45,833 nt of DNA from a virus, in the IMG/VR virus record IMGVR_UViG_3300046656_000050, positions 1 to 45,833 of that record; one strand, written 5' to 3'. The notes under the pieces were generated by a model that was given only the letters and a program-made list of their open reading frames with translations, was not told where the DNA came from and did not search any database. The stretch's first letter is position 1. Every line of letters starts with the position of its first letter. A program made the position numbers and the translations under genes. Below, one piece after another: positions 1-6,064 of this stretch.

Positions 1-68
1 TCTTCTTCTTCTTCTTCTTCTTCTTCTTCTTCTTCTACCAGATCATCTTCATCTTCATCTTTAATCAT
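1..68 (-). CDS. Truncated left copy of the junction-spanning acidic miniprotein gene
   Basis: Only the first 22 codons plus two bases of the 42-aa acidic protein lie here, starting at the ATG complementary to 66-68 and running off the window at base 1. The complete gene is read at 45646-45774. Not a second gene. Confidence 0.75.
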   Translation of the reverse strand, partial: MIKDEDEDDLVEEEEEEEEEEE

Positions 69-127
69 TTGCTTTCTGCCTTTTGCTATTTAGCCTGTTA
101 GTAATTGATTTGGTGGTCATGGCAGGG
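1..127. repeat. Terminal direct repeat, left copy (assembly overlap of a circular genome)
   Basis: These 127 bases are identical to positions 45707-45833. An exact overlap of this length at both contig ends is what a de Bruijn assembler with k=127 leaves on a circular or circularly permuted molecule. I infer one biological copy and a 45,706-bp genome. The repeat starts inside a (CTT)n microsatellite, so the number of triplets may not be exact. Confidence 0.95.
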
Positions 128-179
128 TAGCAAGCCCTCTGTCTTATTCAATATATTCGGACAGTAACCACCAAATCAA
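105..179. repeat. 13-bp perfect inverted repeat with 49-nt spacer
   Basis: Bases 105-117 (TTGATTTGGTGGT) are the exact reverse complement of 167-179. The spacer holds a smaller AGGG...CCCT dyad near 123-137. It lies between the SSB-like gene (stop at 187) and the acidic miniprotein gene (start at 68) on the leftward transcript. It could be an RNA stem in the intergenic leader or a pair of protein-binding sites. There is no U-run, so a Rho-independent terminator is not supported. Confidence 0.6.
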
Positions 180-186
180 ATTCTAA

Positions 187-606
187 CTATCCCTTGAACC
201 CGGACTGACTGCCCAGAGGGGCATAGTCCTTTGCGTCGTTGAAGTCATTACCCTTGTTGCTTGTTCCACGGGCAAGATAGATATCAATCTTCTTGCCAAC
301 AGTGGTTTCAGCGTTGAGTTCGATCGGAGTCATGGACTGTTTACCAGTCACTGAATCCCGAACGATCTTGGCACCCAAGGCGAGAAAGAGATTCTTTCCG
401 AATCCCATTGCCTTTTCATTGAGAAGCACGCGGGTTCGAGCACCCTTGTGTTTCTCTCCAATCACTTTCCAATACATGATGTAGTTCGTGCTACGGTCAG
501 TAGTAGCAGGTTTCTCTTCGTACTTCGTGCATTCGCACGCAAACCAAGAGGGTTCAACAAGTTCGCCGCCGGAAAGATCGTCATCAGTCAGTTGGATTCT
601 AGCCAT
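187..606 (-). CDS. Probable single-stranded-DNA-binding protein
   Basis: 139 aa. The start is supported by an upstream AGGA. I read it as an OB-fold type ssDNA-binding protein resembling phage proteins that accompany Sak4-like ATPases (DUF669-like). The body is rich in beta-strand-forming residues (segments around YIMYWKVIGEKHKG and VGKKIDIYLARG). Unlike classical SSBs it has no acidic C-terminal tail; it ends SQSGFKG. The next gene downstream encodes a very acidic 42-aa protein, which is curious in that light. The gene directly follows the Sak4-like ATPase across a (ACTTC)8 spacer, the arrangement expected for an annealing/recombination pair. The assignment rests on context and overall look, not on a diagnostic motif. 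Confidence 0.55.
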   Translation of the reverse strand: MARIQLTDDDLSGGELVEPSWFACECTKYEEKPATTDRSTNYIMYWKVIGEKHKGARTRVLLNEKAMGFGKNLFLALGAKIVRDSVTGKQSMTPIELNAETTVGKKIDIYLARGTSNKGNDFNDAKDYAPLGSQSGFKG

Positions 607-640
607 TGTTCTGTTCCTGTTCTGGTTTACTTACTGGTTT

Positions 641-681
641 ACTTCACTTCACTTCACTTCACTTCACTTCACTTCACTTCA
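641..681. repeat. Tandem pentanucleotide repeat (ACTTC)8
   Basis: Eight uninterrupted ACTTC units plus one A (GAAGT on the coding strand) fill most of the 67-nt spacer between the Sak4-like gene and the SSB-like gene. The stop codon TGA of the upstream gene lies in the first coding-strand unit, so the repeat starts exactly where translation ends. After it comes a duplicated GTAAACCA and then the AGGA before the next start. It is a slippage-prone tract that could vary in length between phage clones. Confidence 0.9.
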
Positions 682-1465
682 TGTTTTCTTGATCCTCCAT
701 TTCACCATACTCATTCAAACAATTCTGAATGAGTTCGTACAAGCTCAACACTTGACCTTCACTTCCAGTCAAGGTAAATCTATGTGGCAATGGCAGGCTA
801 GTCTTTGCCAATGGAAACTCAGCAGTTGGCCTAGTGTTTACAATGTAAAGCAACTGACCATCTATGCTTCTCTCAGTGGTAAAGTACCATATCTCATCAA
901 AGTACGCCGGGATTACAGACTCAACCTTTGGGCCAAAAGATACAATCGAAGTGTACTTCGTGGATGTTGCCATATCCACGCGCTGTATTGGATGTGCCTC
1001 TACAATTACATTACATGGCAACGCTCGTAGTGCATCCAATACTTGGGATATAATTGATGCTTCCCCAGAGTATTCATCCCATCCCGGTACAACTATACCA
1101 CCCTTGTTCTTCTTTCCAATCTCGTTAGAACCTTGTCTGACCCTCAACTGATAAGTAACTAGAACGTTTGAAAGTGATGTAATTCCAGCAAGTTGCACTG
1201 TCTTGAAATCACAGCGCGAGAGCAAACCTGGAATGTAGCGATAGGCAAACTCTTCAACGTTCTTCGTGTTGAATTCAGTATAGTGAATCTGAGCCTTTGG
1301 ATAATGGAGCCGAACTGGTTTCATTCGTCCATCGAAGTCCATGAATTCCATCGGCCCGGCCTCACTAAAAGAAGCTCCAGCTAAAGTCTTTCCAGTTCCG
1401 GGTTTACCAATAAGTAGGGCCATGAACTTAGAATTGAGTAGTGAGATTTCGTTTGTGAATGGCAT
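674..1465 (-). CDS. Sak4-like RecA/AAA-type ATPase (probable recombinase)
   Basis: 263 aa. The N-terminus has a clear Walker A (GKPGTGKT, residues 20-27), then FMDFDGR (about 41-47), typical of the AAA_24/Sak4 group of RecA-like phage ATPases. An EAHPIQR segment about two-thirds along is a plausible sensor/polar strand. Known family members bind ssDNA and promote annealing together with an SSB, and here the next gene is the SSB-like one. The ATG overlaps the stop of the upstream 71-aa gene (TAATG), so the two are translationally coupled. Length fits the family (about 220-280 aa). ATPase identity is secure; the recombinase role is inferred from family and neighbours. Confidence 0.75.
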   Translation of the reverse strand: MPFTNEISLLNSKFMALLIGKPGTGKTLAGASFSEAGPMEFMDFDGRMKPVRLHYPKAQIHYTEFNTKNVEEFAYRYIPGLLSRCDFKTVQLAGITSLSNVLVTYQLRVRQGSNEIGKKNKGGIVVPGWDEYSGEASIISQVLDALRALPCNVIVEAHPIQRVDMATSTKYTSIVSFGPKVESVIPAYFDEIWYFTTERSIDGQLLYIVNTRPTAEFPLAKTSLPLPHRFTLTGSEGQVLSLYELIQNCLNEYGEMEDQENMK

Positions 1466-1680
1466 TATGTTTTCCTCATTTTCTCTATGATGTTTGTTAC
1501 GTGGTAATTGTAACCTTCTGCTAACCTTTCTCCAACATTGATTGCATTAGTCATGTTAGACATAAACATTTGAAACTGACTAAGTGCAACCCTGATGGTC
1601 ATACACTCAGCAAAAGATAGAGTGTGACCGTTAATGATTATGTCTGGCTCTGTCCAACCTGTCTCCTTATCTATTGGCAT
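1465..1680 (-). CDS. Small conserved-type phage protein
   Basis: 71 aa, no recognised domain. The middle (GHTLSFAECMTIRVALSQF) looks like one amphipathic helix. It lies between a 70-aa unknown gene and the Sak4-like ATPase with 1-nt overlaps or abutting ends, so it belongs to the same translational unit and may work with the ATPase. The ATG immediately follows the previous stop (TAA ATG). Confidence 0.6.
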   Translation of the reverse strand: MPIDKETGWTEPDIIINGHTLSFAECMTIRVALSQFQMFMSNMTNAINVGERLAEGYNYHVTNIIEKMRKT

Positions 1681-1893
1681 TTATTCTACCCAATAAGCTT
1701 CGTCGTTTACCATTACTGGACTGTCAATGTCTGAGTTCTCAAGCATCAATTGTGCTTCTGCTTTTGATACCTTATAGTGATAATGCACTGCCATTACTAC
1801 AGATTCTTCCTCGGCGCGCCAGCATTCTGTTGACTCACCTCTTGATGAATAGAGAGTTAAAGGAAGTGAAGTGACAGGATCATAGAGTTTCAT
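1681..1893 (-). CDS. Hypothetical protein, 70 aa
   Basis: The start is fixed by a strong GAGGAG seven bases upstream that overlaps the end of the preceding gene. The protein has an acidic C-terminus (ENSDIDSPVMVNDEAYWVE) and no motif that I recognise. It is tightly packed in the replication/recombination operon. Confidence 0.6.
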   Translation of the reverse strand: MKLYDPVTSLPLTLYSSRGESTECWRAEEESVVMAVHYHYKVSKAEAQLMLENSDIDSPVMVNDEAYWVE

Positions 1894-1894
1894 T

Positions 1895-2365
1895 TTAGTT
1901 CTCCTCTTTGTTATATTTGTCTACTGCCTTCCTAATATCGTCGAGTGCTTTCTCGTAAAGCTTTGCTCTAGTTCTCCAATACTCTACGTCTACTTCCAAG
2001 CACGCTACTTTCTCTACAAGATTATTAATGTAATAAAACTTTGCTTCCGCTTGGGGAAGCACAGCTAACTTTTGCTCTCGATTCCATATGTTCCTAATTT
2101 GAGCTTGATTCCTTAGTGCCGGGTAAGTGATACAATTTTCCAACGCCCAAAGCTCAAGCTCAACCGGAGTAAAATCGCTGCTGCTAGATTCTGGAAGATT
2201 CCTGTTTTGGTATGGGTTGTCATTGGTTAGTTCCTTTCTTGCAATATCCCTGATTGCCAGTAAGATGTTTACTAGATACTCATCTGATAGTTTAGATACA
2301 TGTATGAGTTTGTCACTAGACTCTGACCACCAACTATTTGTTGTTCCCTTAAACGGTAGCTTCAT
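1895..2365 (-). CDS. Hypothetical protein with C-terminal coiled coil, 156 aa
   Basis: No recognised domain. The C-terminal 60 residues (from YYINNLVEKVACLEVDVEYW to DKYNKEEN) show a heptad-like pattern rich in E, K and L and probably form a coiled coil. The ATG lies inside the last codons of the upstream membrane-protein gene, with AGGAAAC upstream as ribosome-binding site. Probably a small oligomeric accessory protein. Confidence 0.65.
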   Translation of the reverse strand: MKLPFKGTTNSWWSESSDKLIHVSKLSDEYLVNILLAIRDIARKELTNDNPYQNRNLPESSSSDFTPVELELWALENCITYPALRNQAQIRNIWNREQKLAVLPQAEAKFYYINNLVEKVACLEVDVEYWRTRAKLYEKALDDIRKAVDKYNKEEN

Positions 2366-2531
2366 CTTGAGTTTCCTGTTTTACTTGCCTTTTGTTTAGT
2401 CTTACCTTCCAAGCTCTAGCATACAGAACTTGTATCCTAAGCTCGGCGTAGTTGAATATCCGATAGACTATGTACCCAAGGAATAGGTAAGTGATCAGGT
2501 CATTGACTAGCTTCACTACTGAATCAGTCAT
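2349..2531 (-). CDS. Small single-pass membrane protein, 60 aa
   Basis: One hydrophobic helix near the N-terminus (LVNDLITYLFLGYIVYRIF), then a basic and finally acidic cytoplasmic-type tail (KVRLNKRQVKQETQDE). I prefer the ATG at 2531 because it overlaps the upstream stop in an ATGACTGA arrangement; an in-frame ATG three codons earlier (2540) is also possible. It overlaps the next gene by 17 nt. Membrane role unknown. Confidence 0.55.
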   Translation of the reverse strand: MTDSVVKLVNDLITYLFLGYIVYRIFNYAELRIQVLYARAWKVRLNKRQVKQETQDEATV

Positions 2532-2838
2532 CTTCCACATCCAATATCTCAGCCATTGACATGACAGGAATATTAATGTGAACTTGATTACCTTTAACTC
2601 TAGTACATGCTTTGCAATGCGGTTTGTTTACAAGCATCCTCAAAGCATTAGGTAGCAAAAACTCCGCGCCGCACCTATTGCAAATCGAACGCTTACCAAG
2701 GACTAGGAAATCCTTTTGATAGTGTGAGCAATCAGGATCGGCGCACTTGTAGTAGTTTACGAAACCACTATCCTTATTCTGCTCTGTGAGTTTACCCACG
2801 GCGCGAACATATCGGTGAACGTGAGTTTTAACTGGCAT
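2524..2838 (-). CDS. Zinc-ribbon protein, 104 aa
   Basis: Contains CADPDC, then CNRC, then CKAC, spaced as paired metal-binding knuckles (residues about 32-80), and an acidic C-terminus (ILDVEDD). Probably a zinc-binding nucleic-acid or protein-interaction module. Overlaps its upstream neighbour by 11 nt and its downstream neighbour by 8 nt. No enzymatic motif seen. Confidence 0.65.
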   Translation of the reverse strand: MPVKTHVHRYVRAVGKLTEQNKDSGFVNYYKCADPDCSHYQKDFLVLGKRSICNRCGAEFLLPNALRMLVNKPHCKACTRVKGNQVHINIPVMSMAEILDVEDD

Positions 2839-3163
2839 TTTCTCCTTCCTTTACTATGAATTTAACTTCAACTATTTCTAGGTCTTCCTTCTTCCTACCA
2901 TCTTCCTCTATGTCTAGCTCACGGTCTGCCCAAGGTTCATCTGATATATAACGCAAGGCATAGTTCGGTTTGGCGAACCATTGCACTATACTCTGAGTAG
3001 CCTTATTCCTAGCAGTAAAAAGTCTAGGTACTCCAAGCTTAAAGTACGTGCTATCCGTAACTTTCGCGCCGGGGTTCCAATGTGTATACCCGCCGCGCCA
3101 CACCGATTGTGGCATCAACTCTTTGGTTTGCTTGTGTCTTATTGCATAGAATGTGTAGATCAT
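2828..3163 (-). CDS. Conserved-type phage hypothetical protein, 111 aa
   Basis: A soluble protein starting MIYTFYAIRHKQTKELMP, with an aromatic, glycine-containing middle (WRGGYTHWNPGA) and acidic C-terminal half. Its N-terminus resembles small phage proteins often seen in replication operons. I cannot assign a function. The 49 nt before it hold no obvious site. Confidence 0.6.
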   Translation of the reverse strand: MIYTFYAIRHKQTKELMPQSVWRGGYTHWNPGAKVTDSTYFKLGVPRLFTARNKATQSIVQWFAKPNYALRYISDEPWADRELDIEEDGRKKEDLEIVEVKFIVKEGENAS

Positions 3164-3212
3164 AAATCACTTTTTGGATTCTTTCTATCTGCCTCTTTGA
3201 TTAGACCAACGT

Positions 3213-3464
3213 TTACAAATCTCCTTCATTACCTAAAATAAGCTCAATGTTCTTGAACATCAACCCACATAACTTGAATCCAATTGTTACATGAATGGTA
3301 TAGTAGAATCCATAAAAGCTACCCTCTTCCTTTTCCTTTGAGTATTTGAAAACTCTCTGGCAAGCATGAGCATAGGTATGTGGACTGACAACTAAACTCT
3401 TGGGCCACGCCTTACCTACGCCATAGGTATTGTTTATGTAACTAACTAACTCCTCCGAATTCAT
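3213..3464 (-). CDS. Hypothetical protein, 83 aa
   Basis: No motif recognised. The ATG lies inside the end of the upstream gene (23-nt overlap), where GGAGGAG belongs to its own second to fifth codons. There is no clear upstream ribosome-binding site, so expression probably depends on coupling to the neighbour. Confidence 0.5.
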   Translation of the reverse strand: MNSEELVSYINNTYGVGKAWPKSLVVSPHTYAHACQRVFKYSKEKEEGSFYGFYYTIHVTIGFKLCGLMFKNIELILGNEGDL

Positions 3465-3660
3465 ATTCTTTTACTCTCTTCAAAGACCAGAACCTAAGCT
3501 TTAGCAATCCATCTTCGTCGTATACTGATTCTTTGGGAAGATGGATTGCTTTACTAAGATATCCTAGTTTGATTACTCTTGGTAATCCACTTCCTCTCTC
3601 TGCTCTATGTAGTCTGCCTTTGTAGATTACTAAATCATAATCACCGGGATGAGCAAACAT
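3442..3660 (-). CDS. Hypothetical protein, 72 aa
   Basis: A small basic protein (MFAHPGDYDLVIYKGRLHRAERGSGLPRV) with no recognised domain. It starts two bases after the stop of the nuclease gene, so it is in the same operon and probably co-translated. The N-terminal half has alternating hydrophobic residues suggesting a small beta-barrel. Confidence 0.55.
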   Translation of the reverse strand: MFAHPGDYDLVIYKGRLHRAERGSGLPRVIKLGYLSKAIHLPKESVYDEDGLLKLRFWSLKRVKEYEFGGVS

Positions 3661-3662
3661 AA

Positions 3663-4511
3663 CTACTCTCTATGTTCTAGAACTGAGGTTGGGTCCCACT
3701 TATCTCCAACTAAGAATTGATTCTGTAGCTTCCATGCTTTACTCTCTGGTGTAGCAGAGCAACACACTTCATAGAACTCACACAATTGAAACTTAAAACA
3801 ACCTTGGTGATTCTCAGGCCACTCATCATTCTTTGAGTAGATAAGATACTGCTTAACCCAATAGATGACATGTGTCTTCCATCTATTGAGTAAATCTTGG
3901 GGATAAGACAAGCACACGCGCCGGAATTTTTCATCCGGTTTCAAGGATGTTTGTAATCCAATTACATTCACCCAAAGGTTATTGCTTTGTGTTGCCGTAC
4001 AGTATCCCTCGAATTGATCGTCCAATAGAATGTATTCGGAACGCCGCGTCTGACTTTTGTGGTCAAAGAGTTTGTCTTCACTACCCATTAGTGAGGCAAT
4101 CAAATCAATTACACCAACGTAAACTATACGAAGAGTGTCATCTTTGTAGAGTTCAAAAGCAAATGGTTCCTCAACGAACTTGACTTCCATTGGTTCGTGC
4201 TTCCTAAACTCAACGTATTGTTCGAGTGAACGAAAAACATTGTTGATCTCAATGTCTGGTAACTCAAGCTTTACAGATTCAGGACGGGTCAAGGTCCATG
4301 CTGACTGAGCGCACGATTCCCAATCCAATTTGTTGTCTGATTCCTTGCGTGCTCCATAATACTTAGAAAAGAAATAGTGAATCAGAGTGCCGCGTACAAG
4401 TGAAAGCGGTTTCTCAATCGTCCTAAAGTCTTTCTCAAAGTAAAAGTTCGTCCGCGCCGGGCACCTTTGAATACTTGAAAGCAATTGTGAGTCTACAACT
4501 ATGGTTTGCAT
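3663..4511 (-). CDS. PD-(D/E)XK nuclease of the RecB/Cas4 type
   Basis: 282 aa. Motif I-like H45 (GTLIHYFF), motif II D136 (GVIDLIA) and motif III D150-x-K152 (FDHKSQ) make a PD-(D/E)XK active site. Cys17 near the N-terminus and a C-terminal cluster (CFKFQLCEFYEVCC) match the four-cysteine iron-sulphur arrangement of Cas4/AddB-type nucleases. Length fits stand-alone phage members. Expected activity is end-processing of DNA, consistent with the Sak4-like ATPase, SSB and SNF2 helicase in the same operon. The start has AAAGGA seven bases upstream. I am confident of the fold; polarity and partner are not visible. Confidence 0.8.
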   Translation of the reverse strand: MQTIVVDSQLLSSIQRCPARTNFYFEKDFRTIEKPLSLVRGTLIHYFFSKYYGARKESDNKLDWESCAQSAWTLTRPESVKLELPDIEINNVFRSLEQYVEFRKHEPMEVKFVEEPFAFELYKDDTLRIVYVGVIDLIASLMGSEDKLFDHKSQTRRSEYILLDDQFEGYCTATQSNNLWVNVIGLQTSLKPDEKFRRVCLSYPQDLLNRWKTHVIYWVKQYLIYSKNDEWPENHQGCFKFQLCEFYEVCCSATPESKAWKLQNQFLVGDKWDPTSVLEHRE

Positions 4512-4520
4512 TTGGTTCCT

Positions 4521-4607
4521 TTAATAGTAAGTTACAAGGTAAAGGATCAGCGCGGCCAATAGTGTCGCGCCGATCCATACAACATCAAGAATGGATAGTT
4601 TTGGCAT
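4521..4607 (-). CDS. Possible 28-aa single-pass membrane peptide
   Basis: Begins inside the last codons of the cysteine-protease-like gene in another frame and ends just before the nuclease gene's ribosome-binding site. After a short polar start nearly the whole peptide is one hydrophobic helix (VVWIGATLLAALILYLVTYY). A GGAGG lies 12 bases upstream of the ATG, a little far. Comparable tiny membrane genes occur elsewhere in this arm, which raises plausibility, but size makes it tentative. Confidence 0.4.
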   Translation of the reverse strand: MPKLSILDVVWIGATLLAALILYLVTYY

Positions 4608-5205
4608 ATCTAGAGAGTGCCTCCACTACATGACTAACTTCATCTTTGTTCTTGAGATAGAATGTACCAAGACCAATCTCAACATTGTCCTCAGGATTTT
4701 CGTATGTTTCGTATCTTGAAATAGAGAACCTAACTGAATCCTTCATGTACGATTGCTCATTGATTACTGTTACTATCTCAGTACCAATAAGCTTAGGTTC
4801 AGGTTTAAGCTCCACTCGAATAAGCTTGTCAACACGCTGACTCATTCGTGCGCTGGAGGAGCCACGAATAGGTTCCTTTGTATGATTGTCACAAAAGTAA
4901 ATCTCATGGGATGAAACTACTTCCAGCGCCCCTACATGCTTTGGCAATCCTACAATATAGAATCCCGGCTTACTAGAGACTTGAACCATGCATGAATAGA
5001 GTGAGCAGTCAGTTGCAATGTCAGTAAACTTGTAACGCAGTTTAGTAAGAATGGCGTGCATGTCTGCGTATGTGATTTCCTTGACATCTGACACCCCCTT
5101 ATGTTGAGCAAAGAGGCCAGCACAATCATCGACTGACTTACCAGTAATAATAGATAAAACCGCAGGTCCACAGAACTGATTGGTTCCGGTATGTACTTTG
5201 TTCAT
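4585..5205 (-). CDS. Papain-fold (C39-like) cysteine peptidase-like protein
   Basis: 206 aa. The N-terminus TGTNQFCGPAVLSIITGKS carries the QxCGP(A/T) signature of C39/papain-like peptidases with Cys12 as nucleophile. KHVGALEV (about residues 87-94) gives a candidate catalytic His, and YFCDNHT shortly after gives the usual Asp/Asn position. The C-terminal half has no match that I know. It lies in the early operon between two helicase/nuclease genes, not in a lysis cassette, so a protein-processing or host-takeover role fits better than cell-wall hydrolysis. It is preceded by a repeated spacer also found in the virion arm. The catalytic call is inferred from motifs only. Confidence 0.5.
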   Translation of the reverse strand: MNKVHTGTNQFCGPAVLSIITGKSVDDCAGLFAQHKGVSDVKEITYADMHAILTKLRYKFTDIATDCSLYSCMVQVSSKPGFYIVGLPKHVGALEVVSSHEIYFCDNHTKEPIRGSSSARMSQRVDKLIRVELKPEPKLIGTEIVTVINEQSYMKDSVRFSISRYETYENPEDNVEIGLGTFYLKNKDEVSHVVEALSRYAKTIHS

Positions 5206-5237
5206 GATTGGTTTATCTCACTTAGAGATATCCTCAC

Positions 5238-5290
5238 TTCAATGTGAACTTGAGAACTACTTGAGAACGACTTGAACTTGAGAGCACACT
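5238..5290 (-). repeat. Post-stop TTCAAGT-type spacer repeat, copy i
   Basis: Read on the minus strand, it begins at the TAG stop of the 228-aa gene and runs through repeated units of the kind CTCAAGTTCAAGT and GTTCTCAAGT. Its first 15 bases (AGTGTGCTCTCAAGT, 5276-5290) are identical to 15781-15795 on the plus strand. Related spacers lie at 12596-12655, 13046-13108 and 15780-15856. A small dyad TATCTC/GAGATA follows at 5215-5231. Confidence 0.75.
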
Positions 5291-5975
5291 AAGCTAACTT
5301 AATTGCCTTCTTAATATCATCTACACTCATGCCCATCTTGAGCAAAGCCTGTGCTGACTTTCTTTGTTCCTTCGTAGCACTAGTCAAGTCTAGTGTCTTC
5401 ATTACTTGGTCTATCTCACGCTCCTTTGCAATCTTCTTGAACTCCGAATTGGTTGCCGGTTGAAAGCTCGGATCGTTTATCAGCGCGAGGCGTTCTTCCT
5501 TAGTCAATCTAGCATTTAATTCTTTCGCCGCGTCGTACACCACGCGCCGTTTTGTTCTTGCTTCTAGTTCCAGTGTTTCCATTGAAGTAATGAATTGAAA
5601 CATTGCCTCATTCATTTCTTCTGGAGAGTTAAAGTTTGAGAGAACCCAATTAGGACGCTCTGCCACAAAGATTTCTTGCCACTTCATGGTAGTGTTGAGG
5701 TTCGTTTTCTTCCAAGCTTCCACGCGCCGTTCTAAAGAGTCAGGCACATTCTGCCTATATTCGTGCAATGATTTATCCGACTCCATAATCAGGTTTGCTT
5801 CCTTAGCATAACAAGAATCACATAAGTCTAAGTAACGGTTGTGGAAGTTAAGCCTAGTAAGTCTAAGCTTAGATTCGTTGTTAGGGCAAGTACAGGTACC
5901 AAACAATTCCCTTGCACAATTTGGTTCATGTACTTGAAACTCTGTAGTACCTTTACCACACCCATCGCAAGTCAT
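5289..5975 (-). CDS. Zinc-binding hypothetical protein, 228 aa
   Basis: The first 65 residues contain CDGC, C(T)C and CDSC pairs (MTCDGCGKG...CTCPNN...LCDSC), arranged like two zinc ribbons. The rest is predicted mainly helical and highly charged, ending in a helix-turn-helix-like or UBA-like stretch (KSAQALLKMGMSVDDIKKAIKLA). No enzyme motif is seen. It lies between the SNF2 helicase and the peptidase-like gene. AGGT six bases upstream supports the start. Probably a DNA- or protein-binding adaptor. Confidence 0.65.
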   Translation of the reverse strand: MTCDGCGKGTTEFQVHEPNCARELFGTCTCPNNESKLRLTRLNFHNRYLDLCDSCYAKEANLIMESDKSLHEYRQNVPDSLERRVEAWKKTNLNTTMKWQEIFVAERPNWVLSNFNSPEEMNEAMFQFITSMETLELEARTKRRVVYDAAKELNARLTKEERLALINDPSFQPATNSEFKKIAKEREIDQVMKTLDLTSATKEQRKSAQALLKMGMSVDDIKKAIKLA

Positions 5976-6006
5976 TTTGTTTACCTATTGGTTACTAAGT
6001 TTGAAT

Positions 6007-6049
6007 GCAAGGGTTCACTAAACTAAACTAAACCAACGTGAACCCTTGC
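6007..6049. promoter_or_regulatory. 12-bp perfect inverted repeat between SNF2 helicase and downstream gene
   Basis: GCAAGGGTTCAC (6007-6018) pairs exactly with 6038-6049 around a 19-nt loop made of TAAAC repeats, and two overlapping GCGCCG motifs abut it (6050-6060). It is transcribed between the helicase stop (6065) and the next start (5975). A stem of this stability would pause or partly terminate leftward transcription, or stabilise the upstream mRNA 3' end. No U-run follows. Confidence 0.7.
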
Positions 6050-6064
6050 GCGCCGCGCCGCAAA

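Noticed and set aside
488-1030. 180-codon plus-strand frame opposite the SSB-like and Sak4-like genes
   Set aside because: Antisense shadow containing the (ACTTC)8 translation; the minus-strand genes have motifs and ribosome-binding sites.
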